A stretch of 64,000 bases of DNA from Antribacter soli (GTDB taxonomy: Bacteria > Actinomycetota > Actinomycetes > Actinomycetales > Cellulomonadaceae): NCBI RefSeq assembly GCF_021568775.1, contig NZ_JAKGSG010000011.1, positions 62,001-126,000 on the forward strand, written 5' to 3'. How positions within the stretch are numbered: the stretch's first letter is position 1; every line of letters starts with the position of its first letter. Below the pieces are notes generated by a model that had not been told where the DNA came from, made no database searches, and saw only the letters and a program-made list of their open reading frames with translations. A program made the translations under genes and the position numbers. Positions 22,686-31,814 of this stretch are shown one piece after another.

Positions 22686-23957
22686 ATGGCCACTTCTCAG
22701 ACGGCACCACACGTGCTCGTGATCATCCAGAACCTCCCGTTCCGCCTCGACCGGCGGGTGCGCACCGAGTGCCGCGCCCTCACCGACGCCGGCTATCGCG
22801 TCAGCGTCATCTGCCCCCAGGAGTTCCGCGACGAAGCAGCAAGCTTCACGGTGGACGCCACCACGGTCTACTCCTACGCGGCGCCTCCCGAATCCGTCGG
22901 TGCCCTGGGATACGCGCGTGAGTTCCTCCTGTGCTGGTGGCGGACCGCCCGCCTCGCTGCACGCGTGCACCGTGACGCACCGTTCCAGGTGATGCAGGCG
23001 TGCAACCCGCCGGACACGTACTGGGCGCTGGCGCAGCTGTGGCGCGCCCGCGGCGTGCGGTTCGTCTACGACCAGCACGACCTGTGCCCGGAGATCTTCG
23101 AGGCGAAGTTCGGTCGCCGCGGGCTGCTCCATCGCGTCCTGCGCCTCCTCGAGGGCGCGACGTACCGGACGGCCGACCGCGTGATCTCGACCAACGCGTC
23201 GTACCAGGAGATCGCCCGCACCCGCGGCCGCGTCCCGGCAGAGCACAGCGTGGTGGTCATGAGCACGCCCGACGCCGACCTCATGCGCCGCCGCGAGCGT
23301 GAGCCAGAGCTGCGTGGTGGCGCCGCGCACCTCGTCTGCTACGTCGGCATCATGGGCCCGCAGGACGGGGTCGACCGGCTGCTCGCCGCGGCCGACCACA
23401 TCGTGCACGCGCGCGGCCGCCGCGACGTGCGGTTCGCGCTGCTGGGCTTCGGCGACTCGCTCGAGAGCCTCCGCGGGGAGTGCACGCGCCGCGGCCTCGA
23501 CCCGTGGGTGCAGTTCACGGGCCGCGTCGACCACGCCCAGATCGGCCGCTGGCTCTCGTCGGCCGACGTCGGCGTCACGCCCGACCCGCCGAGCGAGTTC
23601 AACGACCGGTCCACCATGAACAAGACCCTCGAGTACATGGCGCACGAGCTCCCGGTGGTGGCGACCGACCTCACCGAGACCCGGCGGAGCGCAGGCGACG
23701 CCGCCCGCTACGTCACGGGCGAGGACCCGGCCGACCTTGGCGACGCGATCCTCGAGGTGCTCGACGACCCGGTGCGGGCGCGCCAGATGGGGCTCGTCGG
23801 CCGCGCGCGGATCGAGGGCGAGCTGTCGTGGCGGCACCAGGCAGAGGTGTACGTCGGGGTGTTCGACGGGCTGACCAGGGGCGGACCCCGCGCGATCGAG
23901 GGCGAGCCCGCGCGCTCCGGCGAGCCGGCCCGGCCTTCGGCGTCGGTCGACGCCTGA
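22686..23957 (+). CDS. Glycosyltransferase family 4
   Basis: A 423-residue GT-B enzyme. N-terminal LDRRVRTECRALTDAGYRVSV and QHDLCPEIFE are typical of the WcaI/GT4 subgroup; the C-terminal donor domain has CYVGIMGPQDGVDRLL and the E-x7-E region STMNKTLEYMAHELPVVATD. It transfers an activated sugar to a lipid- or oligosaccharide acceptor in the cytoplasm. First gene of the polysaccharide locus, probably leaderless, with the motif cluster 22578-22640 upstream and a hairpin with the same motif after it. Donor sugar unknown. Confidence 0.88.
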   Translation: MATSQTAPHVLVIIQNLPFRLDRRVRTECRALTDAGYRVSVICPQEFRDEAASFTVDATTVYSYAAPPESVGALGYAREFLLCWWRTARLAARVHRDAPFQVMQACNPPDTYWALAQLWRARGVRFVYDQHDLCPEIFEAKFGRRGLLHRVLRLLEGATYRTADRVISTNASYQEIARTRGRVPAEHSVVVMSTPDADLMRRREREPELRGGAAHLVCYVGIMGPQDGVDRLLAAADHIVHARGRRDVRFALLGFGDSLESLRGECTRRGLDPWVQFTGRVDHAQIGRWLSSADVGVTPDPPSEFNDRSTMNKTLEYMAHELPVVATDLTETRRSAGDAARYVTGEDPADLGDAILEVLDDPVRARQMGLVGRARIEGELSWRHQAEVYVGVFDGLTRGGPRAIEGEPARSGEPARPSASVDA

Positions 23958-23958
23958 G

Positions 23959-23988
23959 CCATTCACCCGCTGCTCCGCGGGTGAATGG
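23959..23988. promoter_or_regulatory. TTCACCC/GGGTGAA inverted repeat
   Basis: CCATTCACCCGC-TGCTCC-GCGGGTGAATGG forms a 12-bp stem directly after the glycosyltransferase stop and 48 nt before the secreted protein gene. It contains the locus-wide motif and can also act as a terminator. Confidence 0.6.
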
Positions 23989-24035
23989 GCTTGAAGGCGC
24001 CCCGGCCGAGTGCTCCGTGGACCTACATTGCGGAC

Positions 24036-27000
24036 GTGCAGCCCAATTCCTTGATCTCGTCGCCACGGCGCAGGCGCGTAGTCGCCGGTGTCATGGCCGC
24101 CGCCCTCGCCGCGGCGTTCGTGCCTGCCGTCTCGGCCACGGCCGAGACCAACCCGTGCACCACGGGCGGTAACCCGATCGTGTGCGAGAACTCCAAGCCG
24201 GGCTCGCCGCCCTCCGTGTGGGACATCTCGGGAGCGGGCGACCCTGACATCCAGGGCTTCGCCACCGACATCAGCGTCGACGGGGGCGACCGGGTCGACT
24301 TCAAGATCGACACCGACGCGCGCGCCTACACGATCGACGTGTACCGGACCGGGTGGTACCAGGGGCTGGGGGCGCGCTTTATCACGGCGGTCACGCCGTC
24401 GGCGGCGCTGCCCCAGCGGCAGCCCCAGTGCGTGAGCGACTTCACGACCGAGCTGTACGACTGCGGGAACTGGGCCGTCTCGGCCTCCTGGAACGTGCCG
24501 ACCGACGCGGTCTCGGGGGTCTACGTCGCGCTCCTCACACGCACGGACACCGGCGGTCAGAGCCACATCACGTTCGTGGTGCGGGACGACGACAGCCACT
24601 CCGACATCGTGTTCCAGACGTCGGATCCGACGTGGCACGCGTACAACACCTACGGCGGGTCGGACTTCTACCAGGGCGCCGCGAACGGCCGGTCCTACAA
24701 GGTGAGCTACAACCGGCCCTTCGCCACGCGCGGGCACGCGGGCGGCCGCGACTTCTACTTCAGCTCCGAGTACGCGACGGTGCGGTTCCTCGAGCAGAAC
24801 GGGTACGACGTCGCCTACCAGGCCGGCGTCGACACCGACCGGTACGGCGCGCTGCTGCTCAACCACGACGTCTTCCTCTCCGTGGGGCACGACGAGTACT
24901 GGTCGGGCGCGCAGCGCACCAACGTCGAAGCCGCGCGCGACGCCGGTGTGAACCTCGCGTTCCTCGCCGGGAACGAGGTGTACTGGCGCACCCGCTGGGA
25001 GGCGTCCGTCGCAGGCACCGCGACGAGCTACCGGACCCTCGTCTCGTACAAGGAGACGTGGTCGAACGCCAAGATCGATCCGGCCGCGGAGTGGACCGGC
25101 ACGTGGCGCGACCCGCGGTACGCGAGCACCGCGAACGGGGCCGGGCTGACGGAGAACGGCCTCACCGGCACGGCGTACATGGTGAACTTCTCCGACCTGC
25201 CGGTGACGGTGTCGGCGGAGGAGGGCAAGCTGCGGCTGTGGCGCCAGACCAGCCTGCAGAACATGACGGCCGGGCAGACGCAGGCGCTCGCCGCGCACAC
25301 CGTCGGCTACGAGTCCAACGAGGACCTGGACAACGGGCACCGCCCGGCCGGGCTGATCAGGCTCTCGACCACGACGGGAGCCGTGCCCGAGTACCTGCAG
25401 GACTTCGGCAACACCGTGGCGCCCGGAACGACCACGCACCACGTGACGATGTACCGGGCGGCGAGCGGCGCGCTCGTCTTCTCGTCCGCCTCCGTCCAGT
25501 GGGCGTGGGGCCTGGACCAGGAGCACGACGGCGACGGCGCACCCGCCGACCCCCGCATGCGCCAGGCCACGGCGAACTTCCTCGCGGACATGCGCGCCCA
25601 GCCTGTGACGCCCGCCGCGGGCATCGTCGTCACGCCGGCGTCCACCGACGTCGCGGGGCCCACGGTGCAGATCAGCGCGCCGGCGGCGGGGGCGGACCTC
25701 GCGAACGGCTCGCTCGTCACGGTGAGCGGGACCGCGCAGGACGCGGCGGGGCGGGTGGCCGGCGTCGAGGTCTCGCTCGACGGCGGCGCCTCCTGGCACC
25801 CGGCGCAGGGCCGTGGTACCTGGTCGTACTCGGGTTACCTGCCCGGCTCGGGGCCCGTGGAGCTGAAGGCTCGCGCGGTCGACGACAGCGCCAACATCGG
25901 CCCGGCGCTCGCGCGCAGCGTCGACGTGGCGTGCCCGTGCACCGTCCACGGCGACGAGGTGCCGGCTACGGCGTCGGTGTCCGACACCGGGGCGGTGGAG
26001 CTGGGCCTGCGGTTCGTCCCGACCCGGACCGGGTTCATCACGGGCGTGCGGTTCTACAAGGGCACCGCCAACAAGGGGACGCACAAGGGCACCCTCTGGG
26101 GCTCCGACGGCCAGCTGCTCGCCCAGGCCCAGTTCTCCGCCGAGACGGCGTCGGGCTGGCAGACCGTGAGCTTCACGACACCGGTCCCGGTGGCCGCAGG
26201 AGAGGCCTACGTGGCCTCCTACACCGCGCCCCTGGGCCGGTACGCGGTGCTGGAGAACGCCTTCACCGCCCGCGGGCGGAACGTGGACCCGCTCCAGGTC
26301 CAGGGCGGATTCGGCGCGACGCCGGCCGGCGTGTTCGGGTCCCCGGGCACGTTCCCGGCGTCCTCGTTCGGCAACGCCGACTACTACGTGGACCCGGTCT
26401 TCAGCGACACCGACAACTCGCCGCTCACGGTGTTCGGAGCGCGCCCCCTGGGCGGCTCCGTCAGCGTGCCGCTCGACACCACGGTGAGCGCGCGGCTGTC
26501 CAAGCCTGTCGTGGCGTCCTCCGTGGCGGTCGCCGTGGCCGACGAGGTGGGCACGCCGGTGGCCGGGACCACGTCCTACGACGCCGTGACGCGCACCGTC
26601 ACCTTCGTGCCCGCGGCACCGCTCGCCGGGTTCGCGGGACACACGGTCACCGTCACCGCGACCGGGACCGACGGCCTGCCGGTCTCTGCGGGCGGCACCT
26701 GGTCGTTCCGTACCCTGCGTCCGCCGTCGGCGGCCTGCCCCTGCGGGCTGTTCGACGAGACGGTCACGCCCCAGACCGTCGATGTGCCCGACCCGGACGC
26801 GGTGACGCTCGGCGTGCGGTTCTCCGCCGCCCGCGCGGGAAAGGTGACCGGCGCCCAGTTCTACAAGGGCCCGTCGGGCACCGGCCCGTACACCGCGTGG
26901 CTGTGGGGACCCGACGGCCAGGTGCTCGCGCAGGGGCAGGTCACCGCCCCTGTCACGCAGGGCTGGCAGGAGGTGCCGTTCACCGCCCCTGTCGAGCTCC

Positions 27001-28739
27001 AGGCGGGCGTCACCTACACGATCGGCTACCGCGCACCCGCCGGCCGATACTCCGTCACCAACAGCGGCCTGGCGACCCCGATGACGGTGGGTGACCTCTC
27101 GACGCCCGCCAACGCCGGGGTGTTCACCTACGGAGGCGGCCGGCCGACGACCACGACGAGCACGAGCTACCTCGTCGACGTCGTCTACGACCCGACGCCC
27201 GCCGGGCCCTCGATCGTGAGCCGGTCACCCGTGCCGGGTGCCGCCGAGGTGCCCGTGGGCACCACCGTGTCCGTGACGGTCTCCGAGCCGCTCGCGCCCG
27301 GGGCCTCCCTCACGCTGACGGACGGTGCCGGTGCCGGTGTGGCGGGGACGGTCGCCCTCTCGCAGGACCGCACGACCGTGACGTTCGACCCCACTGCCGA
27401 CCTCGCCCCGGGCGCGGTGCACACCGCGGCCTTCTCCGGGCAGACGGCGGACGACGGGGCGGCCGTCGGACCGGTCACCTGGACGTTCACCACCCAGCCG
27501 GCGGCCGGGTCGTGCCCGTGCACGCTGTTCGGCGCCCAGGTCCCCGCCATCCAGTCGGCCGACGACGGCGCCTCCGTGGAGCTCGGCACCCGGTTCAGCG
27601 CCGACCACGACGGGTTCGTGTCGGCCGTGCGGTTCTACCGCGGGGCCGGCAACACCGGGCCGTACAAGGTGACCCTGTGGTCCGCGGCAGGCGCCGCGCT
27701 CGCCACCGCGACCGCCCCGGCGGCGGCCGAGGAGGGCTGGCAGACCGTCCAGCTCGCGGAGCCGTACCCCGTGACGGCGGGCGCCACGTACACCGTGTCG
27801 TACCTGGCCCCGAAGGGGCACTACGCGGTCACCACGGGGTACTTCGACCAGGCCCGGACGAACGGGCCCCTGACGGCGCCGGCGGGCGCCGGCGTCTATG
27901 TCTACGGCGGCGGGGGCTTCCCGCAGTACACGTGGCAGGGCTCCGCCTACTGGGTCGATCCGGTGTTCACGAGCGGCCAGCTCGGCGTGGTGACCAGGTC
28001 GCCCGCCGCGGGCGCCTCCGGCGTCGACCCGGCGTCGACGGTGACGGCCCGGCTGTCGTTCGCGCCCCTCGGCGTGGATCCGGTGCTGAGCGTCACCGGC
28101 CCCGCCGGTGCCGTACCGGGGACGAGCACGTTCGACCCGGGCACCCGGACGATCACGTTCACGCCCGGTGGGCCGCTCCCGGGTGGCGCCCTCCTGACGG
28201 CCCGGGTCGACGCGGGCAGCGAGACCATCGCCACCTGGTCGTTCTCCACACGGATCTCGATGCCCACGGGTTCGGTGAGCCTGTGGTCCGAGAGCGACAC
28301 CCCGGCGGTCGCGAGCTGGGCCGACCCGGACGCGGTCCAGGTGGGGACGCGTGTCCGGGTCGACGCCGCGGGCGCGGTCCACGGCATCCGGTACTACAAG
28401 GGTTCGCAGAACACCGGGACCCACACCGGGTACCTGTGGTCCGCGAGCGGGCAGCTCCTCGCGACCGGCACGTTCACCGGCGAGTCCACGTCCGGGTGGC
28501 AGACGCTGATCTTCGACCAGCCGGTCACGGTGCCGGCCGGTACGGACCTCGTCGCCTCGTACTACGCTCCGGCCGGCCACTACGCGGTGACCGCCGACGC
28601 GCTCGCGGCGCCACGTGTCCAGGGCCCGCTGTCCACCCCGGTCCCCGGCGGCGCGTACGTGTACGGCACGGGCTTCCCGTCCGGGAACTCGTCGCACAGC
28701 TACTGGGTCGACGTGGTGTTCGTCCCCGCGGGTTCGTAG
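24036..28739 (+). CDS. Large secreted multi-domain protein with four DUF4082-type repeats
   Basis: A 1567-residue exported protein. The twin-Arg-like basic N-terminus SSPRRRRVVAGVMAAALAAA ending in VSATAE is a signal peptide. Residues about 40-530 match the N,N-dimethylformamidase beta-subunit-like domain (VYRTGWYQGLGAR, DPTWHAYNTYGG, HDEYWSGAQR, GNEVYWR). After an Ig-like segment come four copies of an approximately 150-residue domain with GVRFYKG..NTG.....LW...G..LA...GWQTV and YWVDVVF (DUF4082), separated by Ig-like (Big_5) domains. The GTG at 24036 is 7 nt after TACATT, so it is probably leaderless. Role: surface or carbohydrate-binding; enzymatic activity of the first domain is uncertain. 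Motif hairpin upstream. Confidence 0.85.
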   Translation: MQPNSLISSPRRRRVVAGVMAAALAAAFVPAVSATAETNPCTTGGNPIVCENSKPGSPPSVWDISGAGDPDIQGFATDISVDGGDRVDFKIDTDARAYTIDVYRTGWYQGLGARFITAVTPSAALPQRQPQCVSDFTTELYDCGNWAVSASWNVPTDAVSGVYVALLTRTDTGGQSHITFVVRDDDSHSDIVFQTSDPTWHAYNTYGGSDFYQGAANGRSYKVSYNRPFATRGHAGGRDFYFSSEYATVRFLEQNGYDVAYQAGVDTDRYGALLLNHDVFLSVGHDEYWSGAQRTNVEAARDAGVNLAFLAGNEVYWRTRWEASVAGTATSYRTLVSYKETWSNAKIDPAAEWTGTWRDPRYASTANGAGLTENGLTGTAYMVNFSDLPVTVSAEEGKLRLWRQTSLQNMTAGQTQALAAHTVGYESNEDLDNGHRPAGLIRLSTTTGAVPEYLQDFGNTVAPGTTTHHVTMYRAASGALVFSSASVQWAWGLDQEHDGDGAPADPRMRQATANFLADMRAQPVTPAAGIVVTPASTDVAGPTVQISAPAAGADLANGSLVTVSGTAQDAAGRVAGVEVSLDGGASWHPAQGRGTWSYSGYLPGSGPVELKARAVDDSANIGPALARSVDVACPCTVHGDEVPATASVSDTGAVELGLRFVPTRTGFITGVRFYKGTANKGTHKGTLWGSDGQLLAQAQFSAETASGWQTVSFTTPVPVAAGEAYVASYTAPLGRYAVLENAFTARGRNVDPLQVQGGFGATPAGVFGSPGTFPASSFGNADYYVDPVFSDTDNSPLTVFGARPLGGSVSVPLDTTVSARLSKPVVASSVAVAVADEVGTPVAGTTSYDAVTRTVTFVPAAPLAGFAGHTVTVTATGTDGLPVSAGGTWSFRTLRPPSAACPCGLFDETVTPQTVDVPDPDAVTLGVRFSAARAGKVTGAQFYKGPSGTGPYTAWLWGPDGQVLAQGQVTAPVTQGWQEVPFTAPVELQAGVTYTIGYRAPAGRYSVTNSGLATPMTVGDLSTPANAGVFTYGGGRPTTTTSTSYLVDVVYDPTPAGPSIVSRSPVPGAAEVPVGTTVSVTVSEPLAPGASLTLTDGAGAGVAGTVALSQDRTTVTFDPTADLAPGAVHTAAFSGQTADDGAAVGPVTWTFTTQPAAGSCPCTLFGAQVPAIQSADDGASVELGTRFSADHDGFVSAVRFYRGAGNTGPYKVTLWSAAGAALATATAPAAAEEGWQTVQLAEPYPVTAGATYTVSYLAPKGHYAVTTGYFDQARTNGPLTAPAGAGVYVYGGGGFPQYTWQGSAYWVDPVFTSGQLGVVTRSPAAGASGVDPASTVTARLSFAPLGVDPVLSVTGPAGAVPGTSTFDPGTRTITFTPGGPLPGGALLTARVDAGSETIATWSFSTRISMPTGSVSLWSESDTPAVASWADPDAVQVGTRVRVDAAGAVHGIRYYKGSQNTGTHTGYLWSASGQLLATGTFTGESTSGWQTLIFDQPVTVPAGTDLVASYYAPAGHYAVTADALAAPRVQGPLSTPVPGGAYVYGTGFPSGNSSHSYWVDVVFVPAGS

Positions 28740-28754
28740 CGCGCCGCGGGTCAG

Positions 28755-28865
<111 letters not shown>

Positions 28866-28898
28866 AGCCCGGGGTGGAGCGGGTGGTGGCTCGGCGGG

Positions 28899-29537
28899 TC
28901 AGCGGGCCGTGAGCGTCGCGAAGAGCGACAGGCCGCATGCCCCGCCGTCGTCGGTCGCGGCGAGCGCGACCGAACCGTCGTCGCGCACGAACGTCACCTC
29001 CGTGGACCCGGGGCGCGCGTCGGTGGCGGTCTCCGCGAAGCCGCCGCCGGTGAACCACGCCCGGTAGGCGATGAGCAGGAGGTCGCACCCGCCGTCGGCG
29101 GTCCCGTCGAGGGTCACCTGGTACCGGTCGCCCTCGGCCGAGACGGAGCTCGACGACACGACGAGGTGCTCGGGGACCGTCACGACGTCCGTGGGGAACC
29201 CCGCCAGGAGGCCGGCAGCGGTGCCGGCGTCGGGTGCGGCGTCCCGCCGGCCCGCCGCGGGTGGCGCGACCGCGAGGGAGCTCAGCGGCCCGTCGCTCGC
29301 GACGGGCGACGGCGCGGTCTCGCTGCCCTCGCCGCCGCTCTGGCCGCCGCTGGCGCCCGACGGCAGGGACCCGGAACTGCCCGGGCCGGCTGTGCCCGAC
29401 GGGGCCGCCGAGCCCGAAGGGGCGGCCGTGCCGGAGGGGCTGGCCGTGCCTGAGGCGCGCGGTCCGGAGTCGGGCGCCGTGCAGGCCGACGCCGTCAGGA
29501 CGACGGTCGCCGCAAGGGCCAGGACACGGGTGCGCAT
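28899..29537 (-). CDS. Putative lipoprotein of unknown function
   Basis: A 212-residue exported protein with signal peptide MRTRVLALAATVVLTASAC; the lipobox LTASAC places acylated Cys at 19. A Ser/Pro/Gly/Thr-rich linker to about residue 85 leads to a compact domain (VVTVPEHLVVSSSSVSAEGD, then YQVTLDGTADGGCDLLLIAYRAW). Convergent with the secreted protein. No family recognised; position in the locus suggests an envelope role. Confidence 0.75.
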   Translation of the reverse strand: MRTRVLALAATVVLTASACTAPDSGPRASGTASPSGTAAPSGSAAPSGTAGPGSSGSLPSGASGGQSGGEGSETAPSPVASDGPLSSLAVAPPAAGRRDAAPDAGTAAGLLAGFPTDVVTVPEHLVVSSSSVSAEGDRYQVTLDGTADGGCDLLLIAYRAWFTGGGFAETATDARPGSTEVTFVRDDGSVALAATDDGGACGLSLFATLTAR

Positions 29538-29583
29538 CTCCCGAGGCTAACTCCGGCCGGGGGCTCCGTGGACGCGTCGACAA

Positions 29584-29640
29584 GGTGAATTCGCGAGCCG
29601 GACCTTTCACCCGCCGCGCTCGGGTGAACTGGCTTTATAC
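29584..29640 (+). promoter_or_regulatory. Motif sites and -10 box of the nucleotide-sugar operon
   Basis: GGTGAATTCGC (29584-29594), TTTCACCC (29605-29612) and GGGTGAA (29622-29628), then TTATAC at 29635-29640 as a -10 candidate only 6 nt after the last site, so that a bound factor would occupy the -35 position. First gene starts at 29737. The same GGGTGAACTGGC core occurs at 22619. Confidence 0.6.
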
Positions 29641-29736
29641 CGCCCTTGACAGCGGTATCCGGCGGCTATGTTGATCGCGGCCCCGCCCTCGCAGACGAGC
29701 GTGGCGGGAATCCGCCGAGCCGGAAGGAAGGCACCC

Positions 29737-30807
29737 ATGCCGGAGCCGAGAGTACTGCGTGCAGCCGTGGTCGGGGCGGGCTACTGGGGTCCGAACCTGG
29801 CGCGCAACTTCGCCGCGTCGGAGCGCTGGGAGCTCGCCGCGGTGTGCGACCTCGATGCCGCGCGCGCCGCGCGCGTCGCCCGCGCCAGCGGCGGGGCAGA
29901 CGTCGAGACCTCGCTCGACGCGCTGCTCGCCCGGGACGACGTGGACGCCGTCGCGATCGCGACCCCGGCCCGCACCCACCACGCCATCGCGATGGCGGCG
30001 CTCCGAGCCGGCAAGCACGTCGTGGTCGAGAAGCCCCTCGCAGCCGACGCCGCCTCCGCCGACGAGATGATCGCCGAGGCGCGGGAGCGCGGGCTGGTCC
30101 TCATGACGGACCACACCTACTGCTACACCCCCGCGGTGCTCAAGATCCGCGAGCTCATCGAGGCCGGCGAGCTGGGGGAGATCCTCTACGTCGACTCGGT
30201 CCGCATCAACCTGGGCCTGGTCCAGCCGGACGTCGACGTGTTCTGGGACCTGGCACCGCACGACCTGTCGATCATCGACTTCGTGCTGCCCGGCGGCCTT
30301 CGGCCCCGCTCGGTCGCCGCCCACGGCGGCGACCCCCTGGGTGCGGGCAAGGCGTGCGTCGGCTACCTCTTCCTGCCGCTGGCCGGCGGGGCCGTGGTGA
30401 ACGTGCACGTGAACTGGCTGAGCCCCACGAAGATCCGGCGGATCGCCATCGGCGGGTCCCGGCGGACCCTCGTGTGGGACGACCTCAACCCGCAGCAGCG
30501 GCTGAGCGTGTACGACCGGGGCGTGGACCTCGACCAGGTCGGGGCCGTGCCCGCCGACGACCGGCGCGCCGCCACCGTCTCGTACCGCCTGGGCGACACG
30601 TGGTCGCCCGCCCTGCCCGAGCGGGAGGCGCTCGGGCAGATGGTGGCCGAGCTGGCGTCGGCCATCCACGAAGGCCGTGCGCCTCTGACCGACGGGCGCG
30701 CCGGCCGGCGCGTCCTGGGCGTGCTCGAGGCCGCGTCGGCGAGCCTCGCGGCGGGCGGCGCCCTCGTCGCCCCCGAACAGGACCGAGAGCTGGAGATCAC
30801 AGCATGA
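29737..30807 (+). CDS. Gfo/Idh/MocA oxidoreductase, WlbA/WbpB-like
   Basis: A 356-residue NAD-dependent dehydrogenase. Rossmann motif VVGAGYWGPNLARNF, then DAVAIATPARTHHAIA and the catalytic VVEKPLA, followed by TYCYTPAV. The protein resembles WlbA/WbpB, which oxidises C3 of UDP-GlcNAc(A) so that an aminotransferase can act. ATG 29737 is chosen because GGAAGGAAGG precedes it; the frame is open from 29668. First gene of an eight-gene operon with 4-bp junctions. A WlbC-like aminotransferase lies at 33647 and a WlbB-like acetyltransferase at 53670, which supports this pathway assignment. Confidence 0.82.
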   Translation: MPEPRVLRAAVVGAGYWGPNLARNFAASERWELAAVCDLDAARAARVARASGGADVETSLDALLARDDVDAVAIATPARTHHAIAMAALRAGKHVVVEKPLAADAASADEMIAEARERGLVLMTDHTYCYTPAVLKIRELIEAGELGEILYVDSVRINLGLVQPDVDVFWDLAPHDLSIIDFVLPGGLRPRSVAAHGGDPLGAGKACVGYLFLPLAGGAVVNVHVNWLSPTKIRRIAIGGSRRTLVWDDLNPQQRLSVYDRGVDLDQVGAVPADDRRAATVSYRLGDTWSPALPEREALGQMVAELASAIHEGRAPLTDGRAGRRVLGVLEAASASLAAGGALVAPEQDRELEITA

Positions 30808-31814
30808 CCACACTGCAGGGCGCGAACATCCTCGTCACCGGGGGCGCCGGAACCATCGGGTCCACGCTCGTCGACCAGCTCCTCGACGCCGGCGCAGGCC
30901 ATGTCGACGTGCTCGACAACCTCGTCCGCGGACGCCGCGCCAACCTCGACGGCGCGCTCGCCGACGGGCGGGTCACGCTCGTCGAGGGCGACGTCCGCGA
31001 CCGCGACCTGGTCCACGACCTGACGCGCGGGAAGGACCTGGTGTTCCACCAGGCGGCCATCCGCATCACGCAGTGCGCCGAGGAGCCCCGCCTGGCGCTC
31101 GAGGTGCTCGTCGACGGGACCTTCAACGTGGTGGAGGCCGCCGTCGAGCACCGCGTGGACAAGCTCGTCGCGGCGTCCAGCGCGTCCGTGTACGGGATGG
31201 CGGAGGCGTTCCCGACAGGGGAGCGGCACCACCACCACAACAACGACACGTTCTACGGCGCCGCGAAGTCCTTCAACGAGGGCATGATCCGCTCCTTCCG
31301 CGCGATGAACGGCCTCGACTACGTGCTGCTGCGGTACTTCAACGTGTACGGCCCCCGCATGGACGTGCACGGCCTGTACACGGAGGTGCTCGTCCGCTGG
31401 ATGGAGCGGATCGCCGACGGGCGCCCGCCGCTCATCTTCGGCGACGGGCAGCAGACGATGGACTTCGTCTGCGTGCCCGACATCGCCCGCGCCAACGTGC
31501 TCGCCGCCGGCAGCGGCATCACCGAGGGCGTCTACAACATCGCGAGCGGCACCGAGACGAGCCTGCTGGAGCTCGCCGAGGCGCTGCTCCGGGCCATGGA
31601 CTCCGACCTGCCGGTCGAGCACGGGCCGGAGCGGGCCGTCAACGGCGTGGTCCGGCGACTCGCCGATGTCTCCGCGGCCCGGCAGGACCTCGGCTTCGAG
31701 GCGACGATCGGGCTCGAGGACGGCCTGCGCCTGCTCGTCGAGTGGTGGCGGCCGCTGCGCGAGGAGATCGCCTCCGGCCGGGTGCTGACCGCGACCGGGA
31801 CAGGTGCCGCATGA
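30804..31814 (+). CDS. NAD-dependent nucleotide-sugar epimerase/dehydratase
   Basis: A 336-residue extended SDR enzyme: N-terminal TGGAGTIGSTL (GxxGxxG), VEGDVRD, SSASVYG and the catalytic FYGAAK (Y-x3-K), then RYFNVYGPRMD. This is the architecture of UDP-glucose/UDP-GlcNAc 4-epimerases and 4,6-dehydratases. An unusual natural RHHHHNN stretch occurs near residue 141. ATGA overlap with both neighbours. It converts a UDP-sugar for the polysaccharide; exact chemistry cannot be told. Confidence 0.85.
   Translation: MTTLQGANILVTGGAGTIGSTLVDQLLDAGAGHVDVLDNLVRGRRANLDGALADGRVTLVEGDVRDRDLVHDLTRGKDLVFHQAAIRITQCAEEPRLALEVLVDGTFNVVEAAVEHRVDKLVAASSASVYGMAEAFPTGERHHHHNNDTFYGAAKSFNEGMIRSFRAMNGLDYVLLRYFNVYGPRMDVHGLYTEVLVRWMERIADGRPPLIFGDGQQTMDFVCVPDIARANVLAAGSGITEGVYNIASGTETSLLELAEALLRAMDSDLPVEHGPERAVNGVVRRLADVSAARQDLGFEATIGLEDGLRLLVEWWRPLREEIASGRVLTATGTGAA

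Noticed and set aside
24036-28739. A modular antibiotic synthetase because of its size
   Set aside because: There is a signal peptide and repeated DUF4082/Ig-like modules, with no carrier, condensation or ketosynthase motifs.
31243-31260. Engineered His tag in the epimerase (RHHHHNN)
   Set aside because: It is internal and in the native codon context; a natural His-rich loop is the simpler reading.
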